From assembly GCA_900540005.1 (NCBI GenBank), contig UQEM01000105.1, positions 1 to 8,770 on the forward strand: DNA of 8,770 bases, read 5' to 3'. Positions 1 to 6,649 of this stretch are shown piece by piece (position 1 is the stretch's first letter; each line of letters begins with the position of its first letter). This DNA is from an uncultured Ruminococcus sp. GTDB taxonomy: Bacteria > Bacillota > Clostridia > Oscillospirales > Ruminococcaceae. The translations under genes and the position numbers were made by a program. The notes under the pieces were generated by a model, which saw only the letters and a program-made list of their open reading frames with translations, was not told where the DNA came from and made no database searches.

Positions 1-48
1 TCTACACAAGGCTATTCGTCGGCAGCGTCAGATGTGTATAAGAGACAG
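1..48 (+). other. Illumina Nextera i5 adapter at contig end (sequencing artefact)
   Basis: Not genomic DNA. Bases 16-48 match the 33-nt Nextera read-1 adapter, ending at 30-48 with the 19-bp Tn5 mosaic end AGATGTGTATAAGAGACAG. Bases 1-7 (TCTACAC) match the end of the P5 oligo. Bases 8-15 (AAGGCTAT) sit exactly where the 8-base i5 index belongs, and I recall this as a Nextera XT v2 index (S520). Native sequence starts at 49. Translated on the minus strand, the adapter gives the tail [11 protein letters not shown], a familiar contamination peptide, and a false stop at 12-14 that lies inside the index and the first adapter bases. Confidence 0.98.
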
Positions 49-290
49 ATCTTGCACTGCTCGGCAGCCTTGATGTCCTTATTCGGTGCAAAGTGGTCCA
101 TGACCATTGTTATCTTGTCTTTGTTGAAAACTCCGTTTTTACCAAGCTTGTTGAATTCCTTGATAGCAACGGGAGAAGTAATGTCGTTTCCGAGAACGAG
201 GTCGAGGGAGGCGAGGATAAGCTGTCCTGCCTGTACGGAGCCAAGTCCTGCGTGAGCCGCGAGGATCTTCTGAGTCATTGTCATACCCAT
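49..290 (-). CDS. leuC: 3-isopropylmalate dehydratase large subunit, N-terminal 80 codons only (cut by contig end)
   Basis: LeuC with LeuD isomerises 2-isopropylmalate to 3-isopropylmalate in cytoplasmic leucine synthesis, using a [4Fe-4S] cluster. The visible N-terminus ([15 protein letters not shown]..., then LGNDITSP near residues 33-40 and DHFAPNKD near 65-72) is typical of the roughly 420-aa LeuC/HacA-type aconitase family. The cluster-binding cysteines would lie beyond the cut. The ATG at 290 is preferred because it gives the usual family start and has GGTGA five bases upstream. An in-frame ATG at 302 (adding MVNT) is possible. A longer in-frame start at 371, overlapping the ilvD stop as ATGA, would add 27 residues that do not look like the family. 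The start lies 77 bases after ilvD, so co-transcription is likely. The gene is incomplete because of the adapter at 1-48; no biological truncation is implied. The family is clear; LeuC rather than a homoaconitase-like paralogue rests on context. Confidence 0.9.
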
Positions 291-337
291 TGTATTCACC
301 ATTCTTTCTTTTGAGGATGTTCTCAGATTTATTTTTG

Positions 338-353
338 CGGCAGCGTACTGCCG
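338..353 (-). other. Short perfect hairpin between ilvD and leuC
   Basis: CGGCAG-TACG-CTGCCG on the minus strand makes a 6-bp GC-rich stem with a 4-base loop in the 77-base ilvD-leuC gap. It is followed by an A-rich run, not a U-run, so it is not an intrinsic terminator for this direction. It could be an mRNA processing or stability element, or chance. Confidence 0.35.
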
Positions 354-367
354 ATGATTTTCAGCGA

Positions 368-2032
368 TCATCTCTTGTTGATGATAGCTCCCTTGTCTGC
401 GCTCGAAACCATAGAAGCGTAACGCTTGAGGTAGCCTGTGATGTTTTCCTTGCGCTTGATAGGCATGGTCTTTTTACGCTCCTCAAGCTCCTCGTCGGAA
501 ACTTCGAGCGTTATCGAGTATTCGGGGATATTGATCGAGATCATGTCTCCGTCCTTGACGTAAGCGATAGTACCGCCGTTTACAGCCTCGGGTGAAACGT
601 GACCGATAGCCGCGCCTCTTGTTGCGCCTGAGAAACGTCCGTCAGTGATGAGTGCGACCGTAGAGCCGAGACCTGCACCCTGAATAGCAGAAGTAGGCGA
701 GAGCATTTCTCTCATTCCGGGGCCGCCTGCAGGGCCTTCATAACGGATAACAACGACATCGCCTGCCTTTATTCCGCCCTCATAAATGACCTTGATAGCT
801 TCTTCCTCGCTCTCAAAAACTCTTGCAGGGCCGCGGTGAACGAGCATTTCAGGAGCAACTGCGCTTCTCTTTACAACGCAGCGGTCGGGAGCAAGATTGC
901 CCTTGAGGACAGCGATTCCGCCTGTTTCGCTGTATGGGTTGTCGATAGGACGAATGATCTCAGGGTTCTTGTTTATGCAGCCTGCGATGTTTTCTCCTAC
1001 GGTCTTGCCTGTGCAGGTGAGGCAGTCTGTGTTGATGAGGTTCTTTTTGGCAAGCTCGCCGAGAACCGCATAAACGCCGCCGGCTTCATTAAGATCCTCC
1101 ATGTATGTGTGACCGGCAGGAGCAAGGTGGCAGAGGTTAGGTGTCTTTGCGCTTATCTCGTTAGCCATGTCGAGGTTTATCTCGATCCCGCACTCGTTTG
1201 CGATAGCGGGGAGGTGGAGCATACTGTTTGTGGAGCAGCCCAGAGCCATGTCAGCAGCAAGAGCGTTGTAGAAAGCCTTTTCCGTCATGATGTCGCGCGG
1301 ACGGATATTCTTGCGGTAAAGCTCCATTACCTGCATACCTGCCTCCTTGGCAAGGCGCAGACGGTCGGAGTAAACTGCGGGGATAGTGCCGTTTCCGCGG
1401 AGTCCCATGCCGAGAACTTCGGTAAGGCAGTTCATGGAGTTGGCAGTGTACATACCCGAACATGAACCGCAGGTCGGGCAGGCATGAGTCTCAAAGTCCT
1501 CAACGTCCTCTGCGGTGATCTTGCCGGCAGTATAAGCTCCGACAGCCTCAAACATTGAAGAAAGGCTTGTCTTTTTGCCCTGAACGTGACCTGCGAGCAT
1601 CGGGCCGCCGCTTACGAAAATTGTGGGGACATTTATTCTTGCCGCAGCCATGAGGAGTCCCGGAACGTTCTTGTCGCAGTTCGGAACCATTACGAGCGCG
1701 TCAAAGTGGTGTGCGAGCGCCATGCACTCGGTCGAGTCAGCGATGAGGTCACGGGTCACGAGAGAGTATCTCATGCCTGCATGACCCATTGCGATACCGT
1801 CACAGACCGCGATAGCAGGGAACATAACGGGAGTTCCGCCTGCCATTGCAACGCCGAGCTTTACAGCCTCAACGATCTTGTCAATGTTCATGTGACCCGG
1901 CACGATCTCGTTATATGATGAAACGATTCCCACGAGGGGACGCTTCATTTCTTCCTTAGTAAATCCGAGCGCATTGAAAAGCGAACGCTGTGACGACTTT
2001 TCAACACCCTCGCAGAAATAATTTCCGCTCAT
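368..2032 (-). CDS. ilvD: Dihydroxyacid dehydratase
   Basis: It dehydrates 2,3-dihydroxy-isovalerate and 2,3-dihydroxy-3-methylvalerate to the 2-keto acid precursors of valine and isoleucine, in the cytoplasm. The 554 residues are the usual full length for the IlvD/Edd family. Visible motifs are [16 protein letters not shown] (76-91, Cys77), NCDKNVPG (118-125, Cys119), [10 protein letters not shown] (185-194) and the C-terminal [11 protein letters not shown] (463-473). The first region reads [10 protein letters not shown], like the E. coli enzyme, and lacks the early Cys-Asn motif of plant-type [2Fe-2S] enzymes. An oxygen-sensitive [4Fe-4S] enzyme is therefore more likely (inference). The ATG at 2032 has GAGGTG seven bases upstream. 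It follows the small lipoprotein gene after 20 bases and has no convincing promoter of its own, so it probably relies on upstream transcription. Confidence 0.97.
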   Translation of the reverse strand: MSGNYFCEGVEKSSQRSLFNALGFTKEEMKRPLVGIVSSYNEIVPGHMNIDKIVEAVKLGVAMAGGTPVMFPAIAVCDGIAMGHAGMRYSLVTRDLIADSTECMALAHHFDALVMVPNCDKNVPGLLMAAARINVPTIFVSGGPMLAGHVQGKKTSLSSMFEAVGAYTAGKITAEDVEDFETHACPTCGSCSGMYTANSMNCLTEVLGMGLRGNGTIPAVYSDRLRLAKEAGMQVMELYRKNIRPRDIMTEKAFYNALAADMALGCSTNSMLHLPAIANECGIEINLDMANEISAKTPNLCHLAPAGHTYMEDLNEAGGVYAVLGELAKKNLINTDCLTCTGKTVGENIAGCINKNPEIIRPIDNPYSETGGIAVLKGNLAPDRCVVKRSAVAPEMLVHRGPARVFESEEEAIKVIYEGGIKAGDVVVIRYEGPAGGPGMREMLSPTSAIQGAGLGSTVALITDGRFSGATRGAAIGHVSPEAVNGGTIAYVKDGDMISINIPEYSITLEVSDEELEERKKTMPIKRKENITGYLKRYASMVSSADKGAIINKR

Positions 2033-2052
2033 TTTATTTCACCTCATATAAT

Positions 2053-2217
2053 TTAATTAATTTTCACATTAACATCGGATACGGATACGTTTCCGGTATC
2101 AACATTTACATTAGTTTTAACTTTAATTTTATCATCGTTATCATTTTTACATCCTGTAAGACAAATGATGCAGATCGAGCACATTAGAGTTATAAAAAAC
2201 AACCCTCTTTTTTTCAT
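2053..2217 (-). CDS. Tiny predicted lipoprotein, 54 aa
   Basis: A small gene in the ilvD upstream gap. The protein starts MKKRGLFF, has a hydrophobic stretch to about residue 21, and then a clean lipobox LTGC (20-23). After signal peptidase II cleavage Cys23 would be lipidated, leaving a mature 32-aa peptide on the outer face of the membrane. That peptide has an Asn/Asp/Lys spacer (KNDNDDK) and then a strand-like tail with Val or Ile at nearly alternate positions (KVKTNVNVDTGNVSVSDVNV). An in-frame ATG at 2229 overlaps the stop of the gene before it (TAATG) and would add MGYR, so translational coupling is possible. The ATG at 2217 has only a weak GGGA upstream. I recognise no family. Being under 60 codons, it would be missed by common length cut-offs. 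It may be a partner of the 205-aa gene directly upstream. Confidence 0.66.
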   Translation of the reverse strand: MKKRGLFFITLMCSICIICLTGCKNDNDDKIKVKTNVNVDTGNVSVSDVNVKIN

Positions 2218-2228
2218 ACGATATCCCA

Positions 2229-2846
2229 TTAATCGATTTCAATATATGTTGAAGCTGCTTCATCAAGAGCAGCCATAAGCTTTTTTTCAAGTGGAGTGCC
2301 TTCAATATCCTTATTGTAAGTAAGCCCGAACGCTTCACGTTCTCTTGCTGTACCGTCACGGAAACCGTAGCAGTAAAGGCGCTTTCCATAATAGGGAAGT
2401 TTTGTTTTAAATGCAAAGTATTTATTATCAAGCTTTTCGTATTCTTTTCCGACAGGCTGACCGTTTTCAACGGCATGGTAAACATCATTATAGGGACCTA
2501 TGAATATAGTAGGATGATTTTCAAGGTATTCGGTATAATTATTGCTGCTGTACGGTTCATACTGGTAAGAAGGATTCAGTTCACAGTGACTGTTGAACTC
2601 GATAAAATCACTCGAAAGCCGGAAAGTATATTTTTTGTCGCCGTATTCATCTTCGATAAGTATGGGCTTTTTTGCAGGAACATTTCCCGAATCAAGAATA
2701 TCCTGCGAGGCTCTTTTTACAGGAGCATCGGAGACGGCAGGTTCTGGATTTTTCCGGACTGATGATGATGAAGCGGAAGAACTAAGCTGCTTGCTGACAG
2801 TTTCAGCCACATTAACTATTTTTTTTAATGAATCAAAAAATCCCAT
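2229..2846 (-). CDS. Protein of unknown function, 205 aa, inserted between ilvC and ilvD
   Basis: I do not recognise a family. Residues 1-21 (MGFFDSLKKIVNVAETVSKQL) look like an amphipathic helix of the kind seen at the start of many small Firmicute proteins. Residues 22-60 form a Ser/Pro/Lys-rich linker (SSSASSSSVRK). Residues 61-205 look like a compact domain rich in Tyr and Phe, with IFIGPYNDVYHAVENGQPVG around 114-133 and YGKRLYCYGFRDGTARERE around 152-170. There is no signal peptide or membrane segment. The ATG at 2846 has AAAGG ten bases upstream. It starts 18 bases after the terminator-like hairpin at 2865-2903, which leaves no room for an ordinary promoter in between. By eye it is more A+T-rich than the ilv genes. 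Nothing in it suggests amino acid metabolism, so its place in the cluster may reflect insertion. It is a real gene by length, ribosome binding site and coupling to the next gene. Confidence 0.8.
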   Translation of the reverse strand: MGFFDSLKKIVNVAETVSKQLSSSASSSSVRKNPEPAVSDAPVKRASQDILDSGNVPAKKPILIEDEYGDKKYTFRLSSDFIEFNSHCELNPSYQYEPYSSNNYTEYLENHPTIFIGPYNDVYHAVENGQPVGKEYEKLDNKYFAFKTKLPYYGKRLYCYGFRDGTAREREAFGLTYNKDIEGTPLEKKLMAALDEAASTYIEID

Positions 2847-2864
2847 AAATTATAAACCTTTCAT

Positions 2865-2903
2865 AAAAAAACGCTGCTCACCCGAAAAATCGGGAAAGCA
2901 GCG
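2865..2903 (-). terminator. Rho-independent terminator after ilvC
   Basis: On the minus strand CGCTGCT (2903-2897) pairs with AGCAGCG (2878-2872), and inside it CCCGA pairs with TCGGG around a 4-base loop, with a 2x2 internal mismatch. Seven T follow immediately (2871-2865). This is a good intrinsic terminator for ilvBNC transcripts, 47 bases after the ilvC stop. The genes beyond it (205-aa protein, lipoprotein, ilvD, leuC) would need read-through or a promoter that I cannot see. Confidence 0.85.
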
Positions 2904-2910
2904 AGTACAT

Positions 2911-2928
2911 TCCGATTATTCAATCGGA
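2911..2928 (-). other. Second hairpin between ilvC stop and terminator
   Basis: A perfect inverted repeat TCCGATT-4-AATCGGA lies between the ilvC stop and the terminator at 2865-2903. It has no T-run of its own. It may protect the 3' end of the ilvBNC mRNA, or be a fossil of an element. Confidence 0.5.
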
Positions 2929-2949
2929 GAATATTCAGTTTTACGTTGA

Positions 2950-3999
<1,050 letters not shown>

Positions 4000-4025
4000 T
4001 CAGAATATAATAAAATGTATTTATC

Positions 4026-4045
4026 TAATTGCCTGTTGGCAATTA
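4026..4045 (-). other. Hairpin at the ilvN stop / ilvN-ilvC gap
   Basis: TAATTGCC-AACA-GGCAATTA (minus strand) is a perfect 8-bp stem with a 4-base loop, overlapping the ilvN stop codon. The following 40 bases are A+T-rich (TACATTTTATTATATTC) but have no clean U-run, so termination would be weak at best. It may set the ratio of ilvC to ilvBN mRNA by processing. A TTGCCA/TACATT promoter-like pair with 17-base spacing overlaps it but is too weak to call. Confidence 0.5.
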
Positions 4046-4543
4046 TTTAACGGTTTTAAGGCACTTTTCGCCGCGCTGTATAGCGACGATGCCTGTGCGG
4101 CACATTTCCATTATGCCGTAGGGTTTAACGAGGTCGATGAAAGCGTCGATCTTGGAAGTTTCGCCCGTAAGCTCGCATATGAGAGCCGTTGAGGAATAGT
4201 CAACTATCTTCGAGCGGAATATCTCGACAGCCGTCATGATATCCTGTCTTACCTCGGGGCTGTTCTTAACTTTTATAAGAAGAAGTTCGCGGATAACAGT
4301 CTCCTCCTTGTCAAGAACCTCTACTTCCTTAACGTCGTGGAGCTTCTTGAGCTGCTGGAAGATCTGGTTCTTGATCTCGGAGTTGCCGTGGAAAGCGATA
4401 GTGATCCTTGAGAATCCGCTTGATTCCGTTTCACCGACAGTAAGACTGTCGATGTTGAATCCGCGTCTTGTGAACATTCCCGATACTCTTGAGAGAACGC
4501 CGGAAATGTTTGATACGAGAACTGAAATTACATACTGATCCAT
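4043..4543 (-). CDS. ilvN: Acetohydroxyacid synthase regulatory (small) subunit
   Basis: The small subunit activates IlvB and gives valine feedback inhibition. The N-terminal ACT domain (about residues 4-74, starting YVISVLVSNISGVLSRVSG) keeps Asn12, Gly15 and Asn30. These align with E. coli IlvH Asn11, Gly14 and Asn29 at the valine site, so valine sensitivity is expected. A C-terminal domain follows (RELLLIKV... to ...GIVAIQRGEKCLKTVK). The 166 residues match the usual 160-170. I chose the ATG at 4543 because GAGGTG lies six bases upstream and the product starts MDQYVISVLVSN as in the family. The in-frame GTG at 4552 sits inside that ribosome binding site. The start is 10 bases after the ilvB stop, a normal ilvBN pair. 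Confidence 0.97.
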   Translation of the reverse strand: MDQYVISVLVSNISGVLSRVSGMFTRRGFNIDSLTVGETESSGFSRITIAFHGNSEIKNQIFQQLKKLHDVKEVEVLDKEETVIRELLLIKVKNSPEVRQDIMTAVEIFRSKIVDYSSTALICELTGETSKIDAFIDLVKPYGIMEMCRTGIVAIQRGEKCLKTVK

Positions 4544-4553
4544 TATGCTCACC

Positions 4554-6293
4554 TCACTTGATCTCTGTGATAATATCGTCTATCGAACCGCCGGGCGGGA
4601 GCATAGGGAGAACGAACTCGTCGCAGTCAACCGCGCAGTCGATAACGAAAGTGCCGTTGTAAGCGAAAGCCTCCTTTGCAGCAGCCTCAAGCTCGTCTGT
4701 TGTGAAAGCTCTTGCGCTCTTTGCGCCGAAAGCCTCAGCAAGCTTTACAAAGTCTGTCTGACGGTTGAGTGTTGTGTTCGAGTAGTGCTTGTCAAAGAAA
4801 AGCGTCTGCCACTGGCGAACCATTCCGAGAACGCCGTTGTTCATGATCACGATAACGAGCGGAGTTCCCTGCGAAACTGCGGTAGCAAGTTCGTTGAGGT
4901 TCATGCCGAAGCTGCCGTCGCCCGTAAAGAGAACAGCGCGTTTGCCCGTGCCTGTAGCGCCGCCGATAGCTGCGCCCATGCCGAATCCCATTGTACCGAG
5001 ACCGCCGCTTGTGAGGAAAGTTCTCGGCTTTTTAAGGGGATAGCGCTGAGCAGCCCACATCTGGTGCTGTCCGACATCGGTAGCGATGACCGTGTCGTCA
5101 TCTGCGTGTGCGCTTATGATATCAACGATATCAAAGGGAGTGAGTCTGTTTTCGGATCCAAGACCTGCATTGCCGCACTTTGCAGCACAGTTTGCACAGC
5201 TCTTTTCGTATGCAGATTCAAGAGCCTCCTGTGTTCTTCTGCTCTCCTCATCGCGTAGTTCCTGAATACGCTTGCTCCATTCGGGATGCTCGGTTTTCTC
5301 CACCATAGCGGTAAGGCGTTCGAGAGCGTCTGCGAGATCACCCTGTATTCCGAGCTGGACCGGAATATTCTTCTGGAGTTCTGCTCCGTCGATATCTATA
5401 TGTATAAGCTTGAAATTCTTTGAGAATCTGTTCTTGTCGCCCGTAGCTCTGTCGGAGAAACGTGCTCCGAGAGCGATCACAAGGTCAGCCTCGTCCTCAG
5501 CAACGGAAGATGCATAGTGACCGTGCATACCCTGCATTCCGAGAAAACGCGTATTGTCCGAGGGAACAGCGGAAAGTCCCATAAGCGAGCAGCCCATAGG
5601 TGCGTCTATCTTGTCGGCAAGAGCCATGAGCTGTTCTGAAGCCTTGCTTGCGATGATTCCGCCGCCGAAGTAGAGATAAGGTCTCTGCGACTCTGCGATA
5701 AGCTTTGCAGCCTCCTCAAGCTTGCTTTCCTCAGCGAAAGTCATAGGCTCGGGGATAACGGGCTGCGGCTCGGGAGTGAACTCGCACTTTGCGACCTGAA
5801 CGTCCTTGGGGATATCCACGAGGACAGGGCCGGGACGACCTGACTTAGCGATCTTGAAAGCCATTCTCAGAGTGTCCGCAAGCTCGTTTATGTCCTTGAC
5901 AATGAAATTGTGCTTGGTGATAGGCATTGTCACACCGACAATGTCAACCTCCTGAAAGCTGTCCTTGCCGATGAGCGAGCAGGGAACATTTCCCGTTATA
6001 GCGACCATGGGGATCGAATCGAGGAATGCGGTAGCGATACCCGTTACGAGATTGGTAGCGCCGGGGCCTGATGTTGCGATACACACGCCGACCTTGCCGG
6101 TAGCTCTTGCATAGCCGTCTGCGGCGTGAGAAGCGCCCTGTTCGTGGGCAGTGAGAATGTGATTGATCCTGTCGCGGCAGAGATAAAGCTCGTCAAACAG
6201 ATTGATTACCTGACCGCCCGGATAACCGAAAACGGTGTCGCAGCCCTGTTCAATGAGAGTCTCTACAGCAATTTTTGCACCTGATATGTTCAT
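4554..6293 (-). CDS. ilvB: Acetohydroxyacid synthase catalytic (large) subunit
   Basis: ThDP- and FAD-dependent enzyme that condenses pyruvate with pyruvate or 2-ketobutyrate, the first common step of valine and isoleucine synthesis. The 579 residues show all three domains of the family. Glu51 in AHEQGASHAADGYAR is the ThDP-activating Glu. GARFSDRATG (276-285) is in the FAD-binding domain. GDGSFGMNLNELATA starts at 458 and, with NN at 485-486, forms the GDG-NN Mg/ThDP motif. Trp496 (MVRQWQTLFF) is the substrate-specificity Trp of anabolic enzymes, which argues against catabolic acetolactate synthase. An unusual Cys cluster CANCAAKC (366-373) lies in the linker before the ThDP domain. The ATG at 6293 has AAGGAAGG five bases upstream and starts MNISGAKIAVETL as expected. 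The frame stays open to about 6455, but that runs back through the terminator and leader and is not coding. Confidence 0.98.
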   Translation of the reverse strand: MNISGAKIAVETLIEQGCDTVFGYPGGQVINLFDELYLCRDRINHILTAHEQGASHAADGYARATGKVGVCIATSGPGATNLVTGIATAFLDSIPMVAITGNVPCSLIGKDSFQEVDIVGVTMPITKHNFIVKDINELADTLRMAFKIAKSGRPGPVLVDIPKDVQVAKCEFTPEPQPVIPEPMTFAEESKLEEAAKLIAESQRPYLYFGGGIIASKASEQLMALADKIDAPMGCSLMGLSAVPSDNTRFLGMQGMHGHYASSVAEDEADLVIALGARFSDRATGDKNRFSKNFKLIHIDIDGAELQKNIPVQLGIQGDLADALERLTAMVEKTEHPEWSKRIQELRDEESRRTQEALESAYEKSCANCAAKCGNAGLGSENRLTPFDIVDIISAHADDDTVIATDVGQHQMWAAQRYPLKKPRTFLTSGGLGTMGFGMGAAIGGATGTGKRAVLFTGDGSFGMNLNELATAVSQGTPLVIVIMNNGVLGMVRQWQTLFFDKHYSNTTLNRQTDFVKLAEAFGAKSARAFTTDELEAAAKEAFAYNGTFVIDCAVDCDEFVLPMLPPGGSIDDIITEIK

Positions 6294-6329
6294 AGCAACC
6301 TTCCTTATGTTATTATATAATAGTATACA

Positions 6330-6343
6330 AGCTGCCGGCAGCT
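6330..6343 (-). other. Perfect 14-bp palindrome in the ilvB 5' UTR
   Basis: AGCTGCCGGCAGCT lies 1 base beyond the T-run of the ilvB attenuator and 36 bases before the ilvB start. As RNA it can form a 5-bp stem with a CCGG loop. As DNA it could be a protein site. No function can be assigned. Confidence 0.4.
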
Positions 6344-6344
6344 C

Positions 6345-6377
6345 AAAAAACCTCCGGTATTCTGCTACCGGAGGTTT
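6345..6377 (-). terminator. Strong intrinsic terminator 51 bases before ilvB (attenuator)
   Basis: On the minus strand AAACCTCCGGTA (6377-6366) pairs with TACCGGAGGTTT around the loop GCAGAA, a perfect 12-bp stem, and runs into TTTTTT (6350-6345). It lies between the leader peptide stop and the ilvB start, in the same direction, so it would stop transcription before ilvB unless prevented. That is the position expected of an attenuator. The same hairpin would also meet any transcripts reading through from leuA, for which I see no other terminator. Confidence 0.93.
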
Positions 6378-6408
6378 ACACTTTTGCTTATATGATAAAC
6401 TATTAATA

Positions 6409-6516
6409 TCAAGCAAGAGAGCCATTCGGGCAGAATGAAGCGAGACTGTGATCAATGGTAATGACCACGCCTGTGATAATGACTATACCAATGTTTGTGT
6501 ACAATGATTTCATCAT
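6409..6516 (-). CDS. ilvB leader peptide, 35 aa, Ile/Val-rich
   Basis: A regulatory peptide, not an enzyme. It begins MMKSLYT, then NIGIVIITGVVITI (residues 8-21), in which 9 of 14 residues are Ile (6) or Val (3), and ends ...SLASFCPNGSLA followed by TGA. A perfect AAGGAG lies five bases before the first ATG (6516), eight before the second. The stop is 32 bases before the terminator stem. The layout resembles the E. coli ilvGMEDA leader, a 32-aa peptide with a Val/Ile run and an uncharged tail. The hydrophobic run could instead suggest a small membrane peptide, but the promoter, ribosome binding site and terminator placement favour a leader. It is too short for usual gene-finding cut-offs. 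Confidence 0.85.
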   Translation of the reverse strand: MMKSLYTNIGIVIITGVVITIDHSLASFCPNGSLA

Positions 6517-6545
6517 AATCGCTCCTTACCGATACCTATAGCTAC

Positions 6546-6574
6546 ATTTTATCACTTCGTTATTACAAAATCAA
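6546..6574 (-). promoter_or_regulatory. Promoter for the ilvB leader and ilvBNC
   Basis: Minus strand -35 TTGATT (6574-6569), 17-base spacer, -10 TAAAAT (6551-6546). Expected transcription start is near 6539, about 23 bases before the first leader-peptide ATG. The rest of the leuA-ilvB gap (6575-6649) holds only a weak 5-bp inverted repeat without a U-run after the leuA stop. Confidence 0.75.
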
Positions 6575-6649
6575 TAAGGAACGTCACATTTCTATTTAAT
6601 TGTTCTGATCGCGGGGTTTTCCACCTGTAATTTTGTGGATTTTGCCGAC

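Larger units (their letters stand above)
6345..6539 (-). promoter_or_regulatory. ilvBNC leader: Ile/Val-codon transcription attenuator
   Basis: Seen directly: a promoter, a short leader ORF with an Ile/Val-rich run and a good ribosome binding site, a terminator, then ilvB. The inferred mechanism is classic ribosome-mediated attenuation. A possible antiterminator pairs ATTCTGCCCG (6436-6427) with CGG-ta-GCAGAAT (6370-6359), 10 bp with a 2-base bulge, which would consume the loop and part of the 5' arm of the terminator. A ribosome stalled on the Ile/Val codons (6492-6454) would leave 6436-6427 free. A ribosome at the stop codon (6411-6409) would sit on or beside it. Competing structures are a CATTC-TGCCC-GAATG hairpin (6437-6423) and a bulged 10-bp hairpin TTGCTT.ATAT / ATATAAGCAA just downstream. 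The 5' end near 6539 is set from the -10 box. The pairing scheme was worked out by eye, not folded. Confidence 0.78.

Noticed and set aside
338..353. ilvD-leuC hairpin as a terminator
   Set aside because: On the minus strand it is followed by CAAAAATAAA, with no U-run.
291..371. leuC start at 371 overlapping the ilvD stop (ATGA)
   Set aside because: The 27 extra residues do not resemble LeuC and the site lacks a good ribosome binding site; coupling overlap alone is not enough.
836..1465. Long plus-strand ORF (209 codons) opposite ilvD, and similar long antisense ORFs opposite ilvB, ilvC and leuA
   Set aside because: They mirror strongly conserved minus-strand genes, have no recognisable domains or ribosome binding sites, and arise from codon bias on the coding strand.
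2147..2488. 113-codon minus-strand ORF overlapping the 205-aa gene and the lipoprotein gene
   Set aside because: It is out of frame with both, low in complexity and lacks a ribosome binding site; the 2229-2846 frame is better supported.
6312..6317. TATAAT just before the ilvB ribosome binding site as a second promoter bypassing the attenuator
   Set aside because: No acceptable -35 box at 16-18 bases; the best is TGCCGG, and the region is simply A+T-rich.
6294..6455. N-terminal extension of ilvB to 6455
   Set aside because: The open frame crosses the attenuator terminator and the leader ORF, and the family start and a strong ribosome binding site are at 6293.
6617..6640. Inverted repeat after leuA (TCCAC / GTGGA) as the leuA terminator
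   Set aside because: The stem is only 5 bp, with a 10-base loop, and is followed by A-run not T-run in the leuA direction.
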